Positions 36,991-45,612 of a stretch of DNA of 64,000 nt are shown one piece after another. The notes beneath the pieces are model-generated. The model made no database searches. It saw only the letters and a list, made by a program, of their open reading frames with translations, and was not told the DNA's origin. The position numbers and the translations under genes are program-made. Source of the stretch: Marinomonas rhizomae. Its GTDB lineage: Bacteria; Pseudomonadota; Gammaproteobacteria; Pseudomonadales; Marinomonadaceae. The stretch spans positions 310,001-374,000 of the forward strand of contig NZ_CP073343.1 of assembly GCF_024397855.1 (NCBI RefSeq). The letters run 5' to 3'. How positions within the stretch are numbered: the first letter of the stretch is position 1; each line of letters begins with the position of its first letter.

Positions 36991-38409
36991 TTGGCTCAGG
37001 CTTTAGTGATCGAGCAATTCAAAACGTGTTTTCCAGATGTGTGTTTTACACCGCCATCGCCTCCGGCAGGCTGGATCCCTGTCCCGTATGCGAACACAAC
37101 CTATGCCAAAGATACGGCCAATGCGTCCAAAACGGTGTTTATTACCAATAAGCCAGTGATGCTTAAGGATCACTTCTACTTTAAAACCAGTACCGGTAAT
37201 GAGCCCGCGGCTGGGCCAAAAGGTGTCATAACGGGGGCAAAGAAAGGCAAAGCGTATTTTCGAACCTGGTCAATGAACGTCAAGATAGAAGGTTATAATG
37301 TTACCCGTCATACGGACATAATGACGCATAATCATAATCCGAAAGTGGGGAATACAGGCACTTGGCGTTACATGGATGGTAAGGCATTGTTTCCCAAATG
37401 CAGTCGTGAATTCAAGCGTGTTGAAGAAGCCTGCGGTAGTAAAAAAGGTTCCACTAAAAAAGTTAAGTGGAAACTGTCTAAATGCATGGGACTGAATGTA
37501 CGACCAAATAGTCCAAAAATCATGTCGAAAAATGATCAATCGGATGTGATGCAGCAGCTTAAAAAGCAAATTAATGGCCTTGATATGAAAGATGCATTAT
37601 CAGACGCGCTAGGAGCTCTGCAAGAGGAATTAATAAGCAAAGGGGTGCAGTTTGTAGCCAAACAAGCAGCTAAGAAAATCCCTATTGTCGGCTGGGCTTG
37701 GCAGGTTTTAACTGTAAAAGACGATATAGAGCAGGTACAGTATTTTAATCAAGTATACGAAGCGGGTAAAAGAGAAGTTGGTCGTATTTATGATCAGGCC
37801 GCAGGTCTTAGAAATCGTATGAAAGCCCTATTAGGGGATTTTAAAACAGCTCGAAGCGGGAGCGTGACAGGGAAAAAGCTCGAAAAGCTTGGTGGTAAGA
37901 TTCAAAAAGAGTTAGCGGATATTCAGCGCACCGTTGCAACGTTGAATGCCTGTATCAGAGCCAGAAAATGCATGCTGGTTCCATATAAACATGCGGATCG
38001 TGCCAGTAAAAGTCTCAACTCGACAAATGGTTGTTGTCCCGGACAGAGTGGCCATCACCTTATTCCAGAGTCCTTCTTTAAAGGGAAAACATGTCGCTCT
38101 TATAAATCCAGCGAAGCACCAACGGTTTGTGCCGAGGGAACGGGGCATTCACAAGGTTCCCATGGCGCGGCGCATACGGCATTAAACACTTTTGGCGGAG
38201 ATCTTCAAAAAAATGGGAAAATATCTTATGAAGATGCTCGCGAAGCAGCGATCAAATCACATACGGATACCTTCCCATTAAGTATATGTTCACCTGACTG
38301 CCTAAGGTCTCAGTTAGATGACTATCATAAAGGCGATGCGAAGTGTAGCGATGAATCAGAACTAGATTTTGCAAAAATTGGAGAGGATGCTGGAAATGGC
38401 CAAATTTAA
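36991..38409 (+). CDS. Second PAAR-like GHH-nuclease effector, 5' end rearranged
   Basis: Up to 472 residues. From TCFPDVCFTPPSPP onward the DUF4150 domain is almost identical at DNA level to the first effector (32111-32460 versus 37021-37370). The middle region is homologous but diverged (KKIPIVGWAWQVLTVKDDI), and the C-terminal nuclease is a different variant (GCCPGQSGHHLIPESFF, SHGAAHTALN, CSPDCLRSQLDDYHK). Upstream of 37020 the similarity to effector 1 stops abruptly. In this frame there is no ATG, only a TTG at 36991 without a clear ribosome site, and a stop at 36961. The gene may be poorly translated or started by an unusual codon. The immunity gene overlaps its end. Confidence 0.7.
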   Translation: MAQALVIEQFKTCFPDVCFTPPSPPAGWIPVPYANTTYAKDTANASKTVFITNKPVMLKDHFYFKTSTGNEPAAGPKGVITGAKKGKAYFRTWSMNVKIEGYNVTRHTDIMTHNHNPKVGNTGTWRYMDGKALFPKCSREFKRVEEACGSKKGSTKKVKWKLSKCMGLNVRPNSPKIMSKNDQSDVMQQLKKQINGLDMKDALSDALGALQEELISKGVQFVAKQAAKKIPIVGWAWQVLTVKDDIEQVQYFNQVYEAGKREVGRIYDQAAGLRNRMKALLGDFKTARSGSVTGKKLEKLGGKIQKELADIQRTVATLNACIRARKCMLVPYKHADRASKSLNSTNGCCPGQSGHHLIPESFFKGKTCRSYKSSEAPTVCAEGTGHSQGSHGAAHTALNTFGGDLQKNGKISYEDAREAAIKSHTDTFPLSICSPDCLRSQLDDYHKGDAKCSDESELDFAKIGEDAGNGQI

Positions 38410-39421
38410 TGTTACGAAAATGAGTCAAGCTTTTTATGAAGAGCACCTATCTGAATATGAGATTATGTATGCCAGTATATCAGAAGAAGGCGATATTCAG
38501 ATATGCGCTAAAGAAATGATTGATGATCAATCTGGTAGACCTCCCGAGGCAATTGAAGATTATCCCTATAAAATCATCACATTTTCTGAAATTGTTCCCA
38601 CAGATGATCACCTGCATGCCTCTACATGGACTGGAATAAAGTATCTTTATTCTGCTTTTCTTCCCGATGAAGGACGAAGTGTTGTTTTAACGGATGTATT
38701 TAGAGTTTCAGAACGAGATACCCCCATCATGGATATTGGTAAACCCCGCTCTGAATGGGATGATTACACCCGTATGGGGGCTGGTCTAAAGGTCATTGAT
38801 GAACAAGTTTTTGCAGCAGGTACTTTACGTAAGATATTTCGTCGTGATGATGTAGGAGAGTGGACGGATTTAACTGATCCCGATAAACACCCTAATTTAT
38901 TTAAACGTTTAAAATATCTAAAAAAGCGAGATGGCAATTATGGGAATAGCTATGCAGGTTTCATTGATTTTGATGGATTTAGTGATGTAGATATTTATGC
39001 AGGCGGACGTCGTGATTTATGGCGCTTTGATGGCAAACGCTGGCATGAAATTATGCTGCCGGAATACCCCAGTATTAATGCTGTCTTGTGCGCAGCGGAT
39101 GGCTACGTCTATGTAACGGGCCGTGGTGGTCCAGTATTACGTGGTCGCGAAGAGCGTTGGGAAGTGCTCGATGCCCCAGCATTAGATTATAAATCACTGG
39201 CTTGGTTTGATGGCAAAGTTTGGCTAGGCAGCGATTACGAACTGGGGGTCATGGAAGATGGAAAATACCAACGCTATGAATTCCCAGAAGATGGCCCAGC
39301 ACAGTTTTCCTTCTTTGGCGTAGACGCAAACGATGACTTACTTATGTCCTACGGTACAGAGCAAGTGATGTTATTTGATGGCAAGGAATGGCTTGAAATG
39401 GCCGGCCCAGCACTGTATTAG
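38396..39421 (+). CDS. Beta-propeller-like putative immunity protein (module 2)
   Basis: 341 residues from the ATG at 38396, preceded by GGAGAGG within the toxin gene; the two genes overlap by 14 bases. It is a paralogue of the protein at 33705, with the same repeated turns (VGEWTDLTD, GKRWHEIMLP, GKEWLEMAG). The first 100 residues differ strongly from module 1, while the rest is about 70 per cent alike by eye. Overlap with the effector gene and paralogy to the first pair support an immunity role. Confidence 0.6.
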   Translation: MAKFNVTKMSQAFYEEHLSEYEIMYASISEEGDIQICAKEMIDDQSGRPPEAIEDYPYKIITFSEIVPTDDHLHASTWTGIKYLYSAFLPDEGRSVVLTDVFRVSERDTPIMDIGKPRSEWDDYTRMGAGLKVIDEQVFAAGTLRKIFRRDDVGEWTDLTDPDKHPNLFKRLKYLKKRDGNYGNSYAGFIDFDGFSDVDIYAGGRRDLWRFDGKRWHEIMLPEYPSINAVLCAADGYVYVTGRGGPVLRGREERWEVLDAPALDYKSLAWFDGKVWLGSDYELGVMEDGKYQRYEFPEDGPAQFSFFGVDANDDLLMSYGTEQVMLFDGKEWLEMAGPALY

Positions 39422-39431
39422 AGAGCGTGTC

Positions 39432-40634
39432 ATGCTAAACCCCGTTATTGAACAACAATTAACCATGGACGCGCCGTTTGCTTGGGTAGTCTGGAGTAAA
39501 GGGCGTAACTCCTCGCGCTATGGCAAGTCTGACTTGGCGTTTTTTGGTGAGCGCTTAAATGGCTATTTGCAGTGCCTTGATAGCGTTATGCAGATCCAAG
39601 GCACGGCGAAATCCCTGGATTATGTCTCGTTAGACGATTGGGGCGGAGTGTTTGTGAATGCCTATTTCTCACAGCACTATCGTTCGCCAGAGCATTTACA
39701 AGCGGTGTTTCGGTCTTTGAAAAAAGACGCGCAGTTTGCCGAATTGATTGATGCCTTGGTCTATCGCTCTGAAGCGGACCTGATGTGGGCGATTCCACAT
39801 CTACGCCAAGTAGAAAGCCAAAGCAACGCGGAATGGATCATCGCCCAAGCCTTGCATGGTCAGCGCATTCGCGTGGACCAAAAGTATTTATCAGCGTTAC
39901 TGGCCAGCGATGACAAAGCCTTGTGGGTATCTGCTTTCCAGTTAATGGGCGATCTAAAAATTGACTCTCCTAAGCCACTGGCAGAGTGGCGTGAAGACGA
40001 CGATGAGGCGGTGCGCTTTTATGCCCTGCGAGCCGATATCTTGCTGGGCAATCTGCCCCGTATCAGTGAATTAGGCGCTTTTTTACACGCCGACTCAGTC
40101 AAATTAGTTGAGGCGCTCCCCTTAGCGCTGGCGCCCCAGCCGATGGATCAAGCGCTACGCATTGTTGAGGCGATCAAACAAATGGATGTGTCGGGGCGCA
40201 TTAAACTCTGGGCCATGGCCTACAGCGGCTGTGTGCAGACGATTCCTGCCATTATTGAATACGCCAAAGATGAAAAACTGAGCCGCATAGCGGGCGAAGC
40301 CTTTGCTTGTATTACGGGAGTGGACATTGAAGAAGATGACTTAAGCCCGATCGATCCTGACGATGATCCCAGTTCACTGAGCGCAGACAAAGACCCATGG
40401 CAACAAGACTATGAAATCGACCTTGCCAAGCCCGGTGTGGATGAGTTGATTCAATGGTGGAACACGCACCAAAGCCAGTTTAATCCTCAGCAACGCTACC
40501 TAATGGGGCGGCCTTTCGACGCTGAATCCGTGGCTTATATTATCGAACGTGGCAACCAACAGCAGCGCAAATACGCGGCTTTAATTAGCTCTTTGTATGA
40601 CGCTAAAAAAATTGTCCTCAATATCTACAAATGA
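39432..40634 (+). CDS. TIGR02270-like helical-repeat protein (copy 2)
   Basis: About 400 residues from the ATG at 39432, giving the same start MLNPVIEQQLTMDAPFAW as copy 1. The two are nearly identical throughout until about 40575. There the copy 2 tail becomes unrelated (ALISSLYDAKKIVLNIYK instead of ALIKALHNKHSPLERIDF) and the intergenic repeat is missing after it. This marks a recombination joint at its 3' end. The acidic segment near residue 300 has small differences. Confidence 0.65.
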   Translation: MLNPVIEQQLTMDAPFAWVVWSKGRNSSRYGKSDLAFFGERLNGYLQCLDSVMQIQGTAKSLDYVSLDDWGGVFVNAYFSQHYRSPEHLQAVFRSLKKDAQFAELIDALVYRSEADLMWAIPHLRQVESQSNAEWIIAQALHGQRIRVDQKYLSALLASDDKALWVSAFQLMGDLKIDSPKPLAEWREDDDEAVRFYALRADILLGNLPRISELGAFLHADSVKLVEALPLALAPQPMDQALRIVEAIKQMDVSGRIKLWAMAYSGCVQTIPAIIEYAKDEKLSRIAGEAFACITGVDIEEDDLSPIDPDDDPSSLSADKDPWQQDYEIDLAKPGVDELIQWWNTHQSQFNPQQRYLMGRPFDAESVAYIIERGNQQQRKYAALISSLYDAKKIVLNIYK

Positions 40635-40651
40635 AAACACGGGAGAATCAA

Positions 40652-41266
40652 ATGGTTCAAATGGGCTTCAAAGAGCTGACTGAAAGCCAGTTCTTAATTT
40701 TAATGAAGAAGGTTTACTTCGAATTTACTCAGTATATAGAACGTCATGGGTGGCTTGTATTTGAAGGGGACTTAGAAATTGATCCTGAGCAGCTGAAATT
40801 ATTTGAGGATTATAAGGTTATTATCGATGGTGATCTAATAGTTAATGGTGTAATGGACTGTAAGTATGGTGGTTGTCTATTTGTAACAGGTGATGTTCGA
40901 GCAAGAAGTATATTTATTCAAGGTACAACCTGTAGTTTTAATGGAATAAGCTATTTTGAAGATGTACTGGTTGTTTTTGGAGGTGATGGAGAAACTGTTT
41001 ACATTGTGGATCCTAGAGGGCCATTTGTCGGAAATGATATATCCAGCGCCATGATTCAGGCTAAAGAAAAAAATGTTAAGGCATTTGTGGATAATGCCCT
41101 TAATGAGTATTTTGGCGATATTAAAAATACTATAAAAGACGAATATTTTGAGGTTGATGAAGACGACTACTTAGATGGTGAGTCAGATGAGCCTTATATC
41201 GATTGTTACTGTAGCTCAATTTATAAAGATGTGTTAAAAGGAAAGAGTGTTTTAGTCAAAGGTTAA
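40652..41266 (+). CDS. Bactofilin-like beta-helix protein, function unknown
   Basis: 204 residues from the ATG at 40652, with GGGAG about 6 bases upstream; an upstream in-frame ATG at 40631 lacks such a site. The middle consists of short beta strands of the solenoid kind (LVFEGDLEIDPEQ, VIIDGDLIVNGVMDCKYG, LFVTGDVRARSIFIQG), similar in style to polymer-forming bactofilins, with an acidic C-terminal half. It is cytoplasmic by prediction. It sits at the recombined end of module 2 and may be an immunity protein or a passenger. I cannot name a family with confidence. Confidence 0.5.
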   Translation: MVQMGFKELTESQFLILMKKVYFEFTQYIERHGWLVFEGDLEIDPEQLKLFEDYKVIIDGDLIVNGVMDCKYGGCLFVTGDVRARSIFIQGTTCSFNGISYFEDVLVVFGGDGETVYIVDPRGPFVGNDISSAMIQAKEKNVKAFVDNALNEYFGDIKNTIKDEYFEVDEDDYLDGESDEPYIDCYCSSIYKDVLKGKSVLVKG

Positions 41267-41753
41267 TTGGAACAAGGTATACAGTTACATTATACTTTTA
41301 AAATGGTTAATAAGACATCCACTTGATTCAATCTATGATAATGCGGCTGCTTTATCAGCTTACGGATCAAGAACACCAGACGTTTTTCAATATTTATTAA
41401 CGCTACTAGAAGCCGATATAGATACTGTGTCAATATCAGCTAAGGGCGCGATAGTATCGAATTCATTTGCTCTTTCTTCAAAGGAAAAACTCTCATCCAA
41501 AGCTTATTGCACGAGCCAATCTGTTGAAGATTTATTTAATATCACTTTTGAGGTTTTCTTTAAAACCCCATCTGTCGATTATGTCAAAATAATCGCTAAA
41601 GCGCTTTGCTATTGGGCGTTGGGTAATGTCAATCTTTGGTGTGCTAATAAAAAAAGCAATCAAGGGTGGTTTTCAAAATTTGATAATCTAGATAACTCGT
41701 TCAAAGGCTTAAAAAAAGAAACTATTAGTTTTGTTAATAGTAAATCGCTTTGA
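41256..41753 (+). pseudogene. 5'-truncated gene of unknown function
   Basis: The frame is open from 41256 to the stop at 41753 (about 165 codons), but it has no ATG in its upstream part. The first usable start is a GTG at 41427 that would remove 57 codons of sensible protein-like sequence (KVYSYIILLKWLIRHPLDS and AYGSRTPDVFQYLLTLLEAD). The frame begins inside the end of the previous gene. I infer that the true 5' end was lost in a rearrangement. The protein is helical with no family I recognise. Confidence 0.5.
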
Positions 41754-41845
41754 GCTGTGTTTTTCACTTTATGGTTATAGTTTTTTTATTTTTATTAATT
41801 GAGATTACTAAGTTGAAATGTCTATTTAAAAAGGTTTTTAAAGGA

Positions 41846-42721
41846 ATGATAAGTAAGTTGCGAAATCTATTTAAATGGTCTTTGATGTTGTTTGCCGTAC
41901 AGTCGATCAGTGCATGTGCTGGATTTAATCGCAGTATCGATGTTCAAAACGACTACTCATCAGAAGTCGATTTTACAGATGCTCCTAAGCTTTATCTGGC
42001 GAAAAACTATAGCCCTACAGTCACAAGAGGAATTTTAGAAAATGAATTTTCTGCTTTTGTTCCTGAGGGTGTATACGTTCCTATATTTAAATCAAAAGGT
42101 CGCACTTTTTATCAAGCGCCAGAAGGTTTTGAGTATATTGGAAGAGGTAAAGTTGAGTCTTTAGTTGGTGGTTTGGTACAAGTTGAATCGGGACAAAATG
42201 AACAGCTTTACGTCTGGTTTTTTCCTAAGCAACCAGAATACTTTGAAATACAGGAAAATGGTGAATGGGTAAAAGACATTAAACCAGGAATCTTGAATAT
42301 TCTAGGTAGACCATGGGTAGAAGAGGATCTTTTAATTAGACCGAGTGAAGCGGATAAAATTATTTATTCAAGTACTTGTATTGATCTTAAAAGTCTAGAT
42401 TCTGCAAAGAAGAAGATACTAATGACAGATATTTTTGGAAAGCTTCAGCCTTTATTTAAAAAGTATTATCAATATCCTAGTGAAGCTAGAGAAAAAGGGA
42501 TAGAAGGAAAAGTTACTGTTAAAATTGTTCTAGGTGAGTCAGGAATTATAAATAAGTATAGGATTTCTGAAAGCTCTGGCTACAAGGTACTTGATGACAT
42601 CACGCTTCAAACTTTTAAAAAGGTAGAGGCTGAGGCTAAAGTTAAACCTCTAGTATCAAAAGGCATCTGTTTTAATGAAGGTTTGATATTAAACCTTCCT
42701 GTTATGTATAGCTTGCGTTAA
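41846..42721 (+). CDS. Lipoprotein with TonB C-terminal-like domain
   Basis: About 291 residues from the ATG at 41846, which gives a clean lipoprotein signal ending SISAC; upstream in-frame starts to 41750 would make an odd double signal. The C-terminal 90 residues match the TonB C-terminal fold (YPSEAREKGIEGKVTVKIVL, SGYKVLDDITLQTFKK). The middle is beta-rich. There are no ExbB/ExbD or receptor genes nearby, so classical TonB function is unlikely. A surface or periplasmic role linked to the effector region, for example immunity, is possible. Confidence 0.6.
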   Translation: MISKLRNLFKWSLMLFAVQSISACAGFNRSIDVQNDYSSEVDFTDAPKLYLAKNYSPTVTRGILENEFSAFVPEGVYVPIFKSKGRTFYQAPEGFEYIGRGKVESLVGGLVQVESGQNEQLYVWFFPKQPEYFEIQENGEWVKDIKPGILNILGRPWVEEDLLIRPSEADKIIYSSTCIDLKSLDSAKKKILMTDIFGKLQPLFKKYYQYPSEAREKGIEGKVTVKIVLGESGIINKYRISESSGYKVLDDITLQTFKKVEAEAKVKPLVSKGICFNEGLILNLPVMYSLR

Positions 42722-42866
42722 GTGCTCGTTTTAATTGGACGCTTAATTGGTTTAATTAAATTAATAAAAAGATAGAGCTGTGTGCAAACATAATTTTTTA
42801 TTTGGTTAATCGTGTTTTAATTTTGAAAATAAATACTTATCAGGTCGATTTATAAGGAGTTAGCGT

Positions 42867-43460
42867 ATGAAGATTGGTGCAAGGATAGTGGGTGCTGTTA
42901 GTTGGTTTTGTATAGCTGGAGCTTTTTCTGCTTCTGCGCAGGCAAGTGAAGTGTGTAGCTACCAGCAATCTCAGGACAGTATGCTGCGATTCAATAATAT
43001 TATGCAGGATTTGAACTTAGAAATAGTAAAAATACAGGCAGCGGGTGAGCCTATCCCTTCAGACCTTCATGAAAAGCTGACGCGCATGGTGGATGAGTCT
43101 ACACCGTTGAATAAGATGATGGGTCAATTCTCCAGTCCAGAGTCAATGCAGCCTTCTTCAGCTGTGGATCCGGCCATTTGTCAAGGTTACGACGATTTGA
43201 TTGAGGCCTATGGTGGCGAAGAGGATGGTGCGGTTCAAGTTTATAAGAATCCGACGTGCGACCAAGGATCACTTTGGGCTCGTTATGTAGAGGCGATGCA
43301 AGAAGTGAATCTGGCTTTTCAGGAACAGCGAATTTCGAGTGAGGAAGTAGATCAGTTCCGAGTTTTAGATGTTCAAATCGGTCAGTACTCTACTACAGAC
43401 CTCGGTAAGGCATGTAAGGTTCTTGAAGAATACGAGTCTAAGGTAGGTGCCATTCAATGA
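42867..43460 (+). CDS. Exported protein of unknown function
   Basis: 197 residues with a signal peptide ending near SAQASEV and AAGGAG about 8 bases before the ATG. The mature part is mostly helical, with four cysteines (CSYQQ, ICQGYDD, PTCDQGS, KACKVLEEY) that could form two disulphides in the periplasm. It contains two similar halves (MLRFNNIMQDLNLEIVKIQ and RYVEAMQEVNLAFQEQRI), suggesting an internal duplication. A small soluble periplasmic immunity protein would fit the context but is unproven. Confidence 0.55.
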   Translation: MKIGARIVGAVSWFCIAGAFSASAQASEVCSYQQSQDSMLRFNNIMQDLNLEIVKIQAAGEPIPSDLHEKLTRMVDESTPLNKMMGQFSSPESMQPSSAVDPAICQGYDDLIEAYGGEEDGAVQVYKNPTCDQGSLWARYVEAMQEVNLAFQEQRISSEEVDQFRVLDVQIGQYSTTDLGKACKVLEEYESKVGAIQ

Positions 43461-43653
43461 AAGTAGGTACTTTACGCAGCTAAGTATTCTTGTTTGTCTG
43501 CTCTAACCTAGTTTTACCGATGTGTCTCGATGATCAAATGTACCTTGGTAGTTTTCCTAATATCTCGGCGAACAGGTCTTGGCTGTTTAGATCGAGTTGT
43601 TAGTTGTCTATTATCAAGGATCGAACACCATTATAGGTACTTGATTAATGAGC

Positions 43654-43866
43654 AACAAGACTATGAAATCGACCTTGCCAAGCCCGGTGTGGAAGAGTTG
43701 ATTCAATGCTGGCAAGCCAACCAAGCGCTACCTAATGGGACGGCCTTTCGACGCTGAATCCGTGGCTCATATTATCGAACGTGGTAACCAGCAACAACGC
43801 CAATACGCCGCACTGATCAAAGCCCTGCAAAGCAAACACAGCCCACTGGAACGCATCGACTTCTAG
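43654..43866 (+). pseudogene. 3' fragment of a TIGR02270-like gene
   Basis: DNA from about 43654 is nearly identical to the last 230 or so bases of the gene ending at 35921 (QQDYEIDLAKPGVEEL, later AYIIERGNQQQRQYAA-like and HSPLERIDF). A deletion of about 15 bases near 43720 shifts the frame, so the two parts are read in different frames. Between 43461 and 43653 I see no gene. The piece is followed by repeat copy 2. Confidence 0.8.
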
Positions 43867-44058
43867 CACAGATTTAAAGCTACTCACACTAAGAAACATA
43901 CGCCACGGCATGGGTTGAAAACATGTCGTTGGTGGCCTGTGTGTTTTATTGTACTAAATGTGGGTTGGCTCTTTAACAATTTGGTTTTTATTTTTTCTTG
44001 CTTAGCAGTGTTTTGGCGTAAAAACTGAATTGCATCTGCTTTGGCTAGTAGCCAGTTA
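43867..44058. repeat. Intergenic repeat, copy 2, with boxA-like element
   Basis: Nearly identical to 46171-46362 and more distantly to 35922-36119. The boxA-like GCTCTTTAACAA lies at 43968-43979, preceded by G rather than T. The repeat runs straight into the orphan toxin cassette, since its last bases form the first codons of that frame. Confidence 0.8.
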
Positions 44059-44496
44059 GGCAATGCCTCAACCGGTGGTTGCTGCCCTGGCCAAACGGGC
44101 CACCATCTACTCCCCGAAGCGTGGTTATCGGACAGCGCATGCGGTTACAGCAAGTCAAAACATAACAAGGCACCAACGGTATGTGCGGAAGGAGTGGGAC
44201 ATAGTGACGGCACTCATGGAACGTTTCATGACGCCACGGATGATGTAACTGAGGATTATCTAGGTGAAACAGTCAGCATGGATGATGCAATAAATTATGC
44301 TCAGAAAGGCCATCAAAATGCAGTGGAAACAGACTTTGGTGAAAGGTGGTTTGGGAAGCATTGTGACCCAGATTGTATTAAAGCCCAGCTAAAAGCATTT
44401 TATAAAGATTTTAAATGTAAGCCTACGGTAAAAGATAAAGTGGGTGGAACTGATAGTGGTGACCTTAAAGAGACTAGTGTGAAAGGTGTTAAATAA
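44041..44496 (+). CDS. Orphan GHH-nuclease toxin cassette 1
   Basis: Up to 151 residues beginning at a TTG with no visible ribosome site. It contains only the toxin tip found at the end of the two full effectors: GGCCPGQTGHHLLPEAW, THGTFHDATDD, then HCDPDCIKAQLKAFYKDFK. The PAAR-like and middle domains are absent. Such headless tips resemble the orphan modules known for Rhs and CDI toxins, which can be recombined onto a full gene. It is probably silent as it stands. A 14-codon stub that may be the start of its immunity gene follows at 44498-44542 (MTKYEGAEYRMLEG). Confidence 0.65.
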   Translation: MASSQLGNASTGGCCPGQTGHHLLPEAWLSDSACGYSKSKHNKAPTVCAEGVGHSDGTHGTFHDATDDVTEDYLGETVSMDDAINYAQKGHQNAVETDFGERWFGKHCDPDCIKAQLKAFYKDFKCKPTVKDKVGGTDSGDLKETSVKGVK

Positions 44497-44580
44497 TATG
44501 ACTAAATATGAAGGTGCTGAATATCGGATGTTGGAAGGTTAACTGCGGCGAAGGTGCATAGCTCAAATTCTGTAGCAGTG

Positions 44581-44612
44581 ATGGCGCTTCTATTTGGAAA
44601 GCGCCATTTTTT
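44581..44612. terminator. Hairpin terminator between convergent units
   Basis: Stem ATGGCGCTT (44581-44589) with AAGCGCCAT (44599-44607) and a run of T to 44612. It lies between the plus-strand orphan cassette and the end of the minus-strand gene at 44620. It could stop transcription from the plus strand. Confidence 0.75.
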
Positions 44613-44619
44613 ACGTAAA

Positions 44620-45003
44620 TTAATTGCTACATGAAAAGTTAATCGTCAATTCCCGAGAGGCAATGAGCTTTGAATCAGTGCTTAAAGGCAATAACAGCTC
44701 TTGAGATGACAAAACTGAAATTTTAGACCTTAGAACCTGAAAAGGTTCTTCATTACTTTGCACATCGACACTATAATCAAGCAGCATTGATCTACAACCG
44801 CACTCATAAGTAGGTTTTTCTACGTTGGCTTTAATAACCATCAATACAGAATTTTTTTCATTCGTAGTATCAACTGGAGAGAAAATAATGCATTTTTCTA
44901 CTGTATTATTAATTTTAATGTTGTTAAAAATAATTTCATTAGCATATGAAAAAATGCTAAACGTACATGCTAAAAAAGCAATACTATACTTTAGTACCAC
45001 CAT
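44620..45003 (-). CDS. Putative periplasmic immunity protein (DUF2195-like)
   Basis: 127 residues from the start at 45003, with AGGGAG about 10 bases upstream; the longer frame adds eight residues before the signal peptide. A signal peptide ends near FSYANEI. The mature part is beta-rich with three to four cysteines (EKCIIFSP, YECGCRS, FSCSN) and resembles small exported DUF2195-type proteins, a tentative match. It overlaps the upstream Tlde1-like effector by 20 bases, the usual arrangement for an effector and its periplasmic immunity protein. Confidence 0.55.
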   Translation of the reverse strand: MVVLKYSIAFLACTFSIFSYANEIIFNNIKINNTVEKCIIFSPVDTTNEKNSVLMVIKANVEKPTYECGCRSMLLDYSVDVQSNEEPFQVLRSKISVLSSQELLLPLSTDSKLIASRELTINFSCSN

Positions 45004-45502
45004 TTGTTGAAACTCCCTTATATGCAACTTTTATAATTAGTACTTTTTTACTTCTGGTGGAATTCACATGCTTGAGGAGAGGAAATATTTTTGTCTCAAC
45101 TTCAATGCAGCCATGGCTGTAACCTTTCGTTGAATCGTGAATATAAAATCCACCTCTTTTAGTAGGTAAACATCTATCTTTAGTTGCTTGATCTGCAGGT
45201 TCCATTCTAGCACGGTTATTACCCCAATTTTCCCAGTATGGCTCGCAGAGCCCTGCTAGTTCGCCACGAGGTATTTCTTGAATGCCCCATGATGGTCTTA
45301 GAGCACAACGCCCTAGCCCTTTATCTGTAGCTACTCCGTGGTCAGAAATAAAAATTTTATAGTATCCTTCAGGTATTGGGCCTGAATCTGGAGTACAAGA
45401 TTGATCAGGTACTTGGTGATCAGGAAGCCCCGATGTTGCCTTAAAACTCCCATGCTTTCCCCATTCAATAGAGGTTCCATTATATAACATGTCTTCTAAC
45501 AT
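44984..45502 (-). CDS. Tlde1-like L,D-transpeptidase-fold effector
   Basis: 172 residues from the start at 45502, with AGGGA 5 bases upstream; the longer frame to 45556 adds 18 residues without a ribosome site. The middle DSGPIPEGYYKIFISDHG and the C-terminal HDSTKGYSHGCIEV give the His and Ser-His-Gly-Cys catalytic pattern of the Tlde1/DUF2778 family. Tlde1 effectors act in the periplasm on peptidoglycan stem peptides. It has no signal peptide, as expected for a T6SS cargo. It is in the opposite direction to the rest of the cluster, with its immunity candidate directly behind it. Confidence 0.75.
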   Translation of the reverse strand: MLEDMLYNGTSIEWGKHGSFKATSGLPDHQVPDQSCTPDSGPIPEGYYKIFISDHGVATDKGLGRCALRPSWGIQEIPRGELAGLCEPYWENWGNNRARMEPADQATKDRCLPTKRGGFYIHDSTKGYSHGCIEVETKIFPLLKHVNSTRSKKVLIIKVAYKGVSTNGGTKV

Positions 45503-45612
45503 ATAAGTCCCTATATAATTTATGTTTTTAAATTTTATCAAATTTAAAATATACACTTCATTCTAAAAAACAATTTAGTTTTCTAATATTTTACAAGTAG
45601 GCATACTAGAGC

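Noticed and set aside
36903..37151. ATG-started 82-codon frame overlapping the start of the second PAAR-like effector
   Set aside because: From 37020 on it runs out of phase through the well-conserved DUF4150 coding sequence, so that part is a shadow. Its first codons may be a relic of a gene cut at the joint, but no family is seen.
43530..43757. 75-codon frame with a sensible end QQDYEIDLAKPGVEEL
   Set aside because: Only the second half is real: it is the TIGR02270-like fragment; the first half is random upstream sequence.
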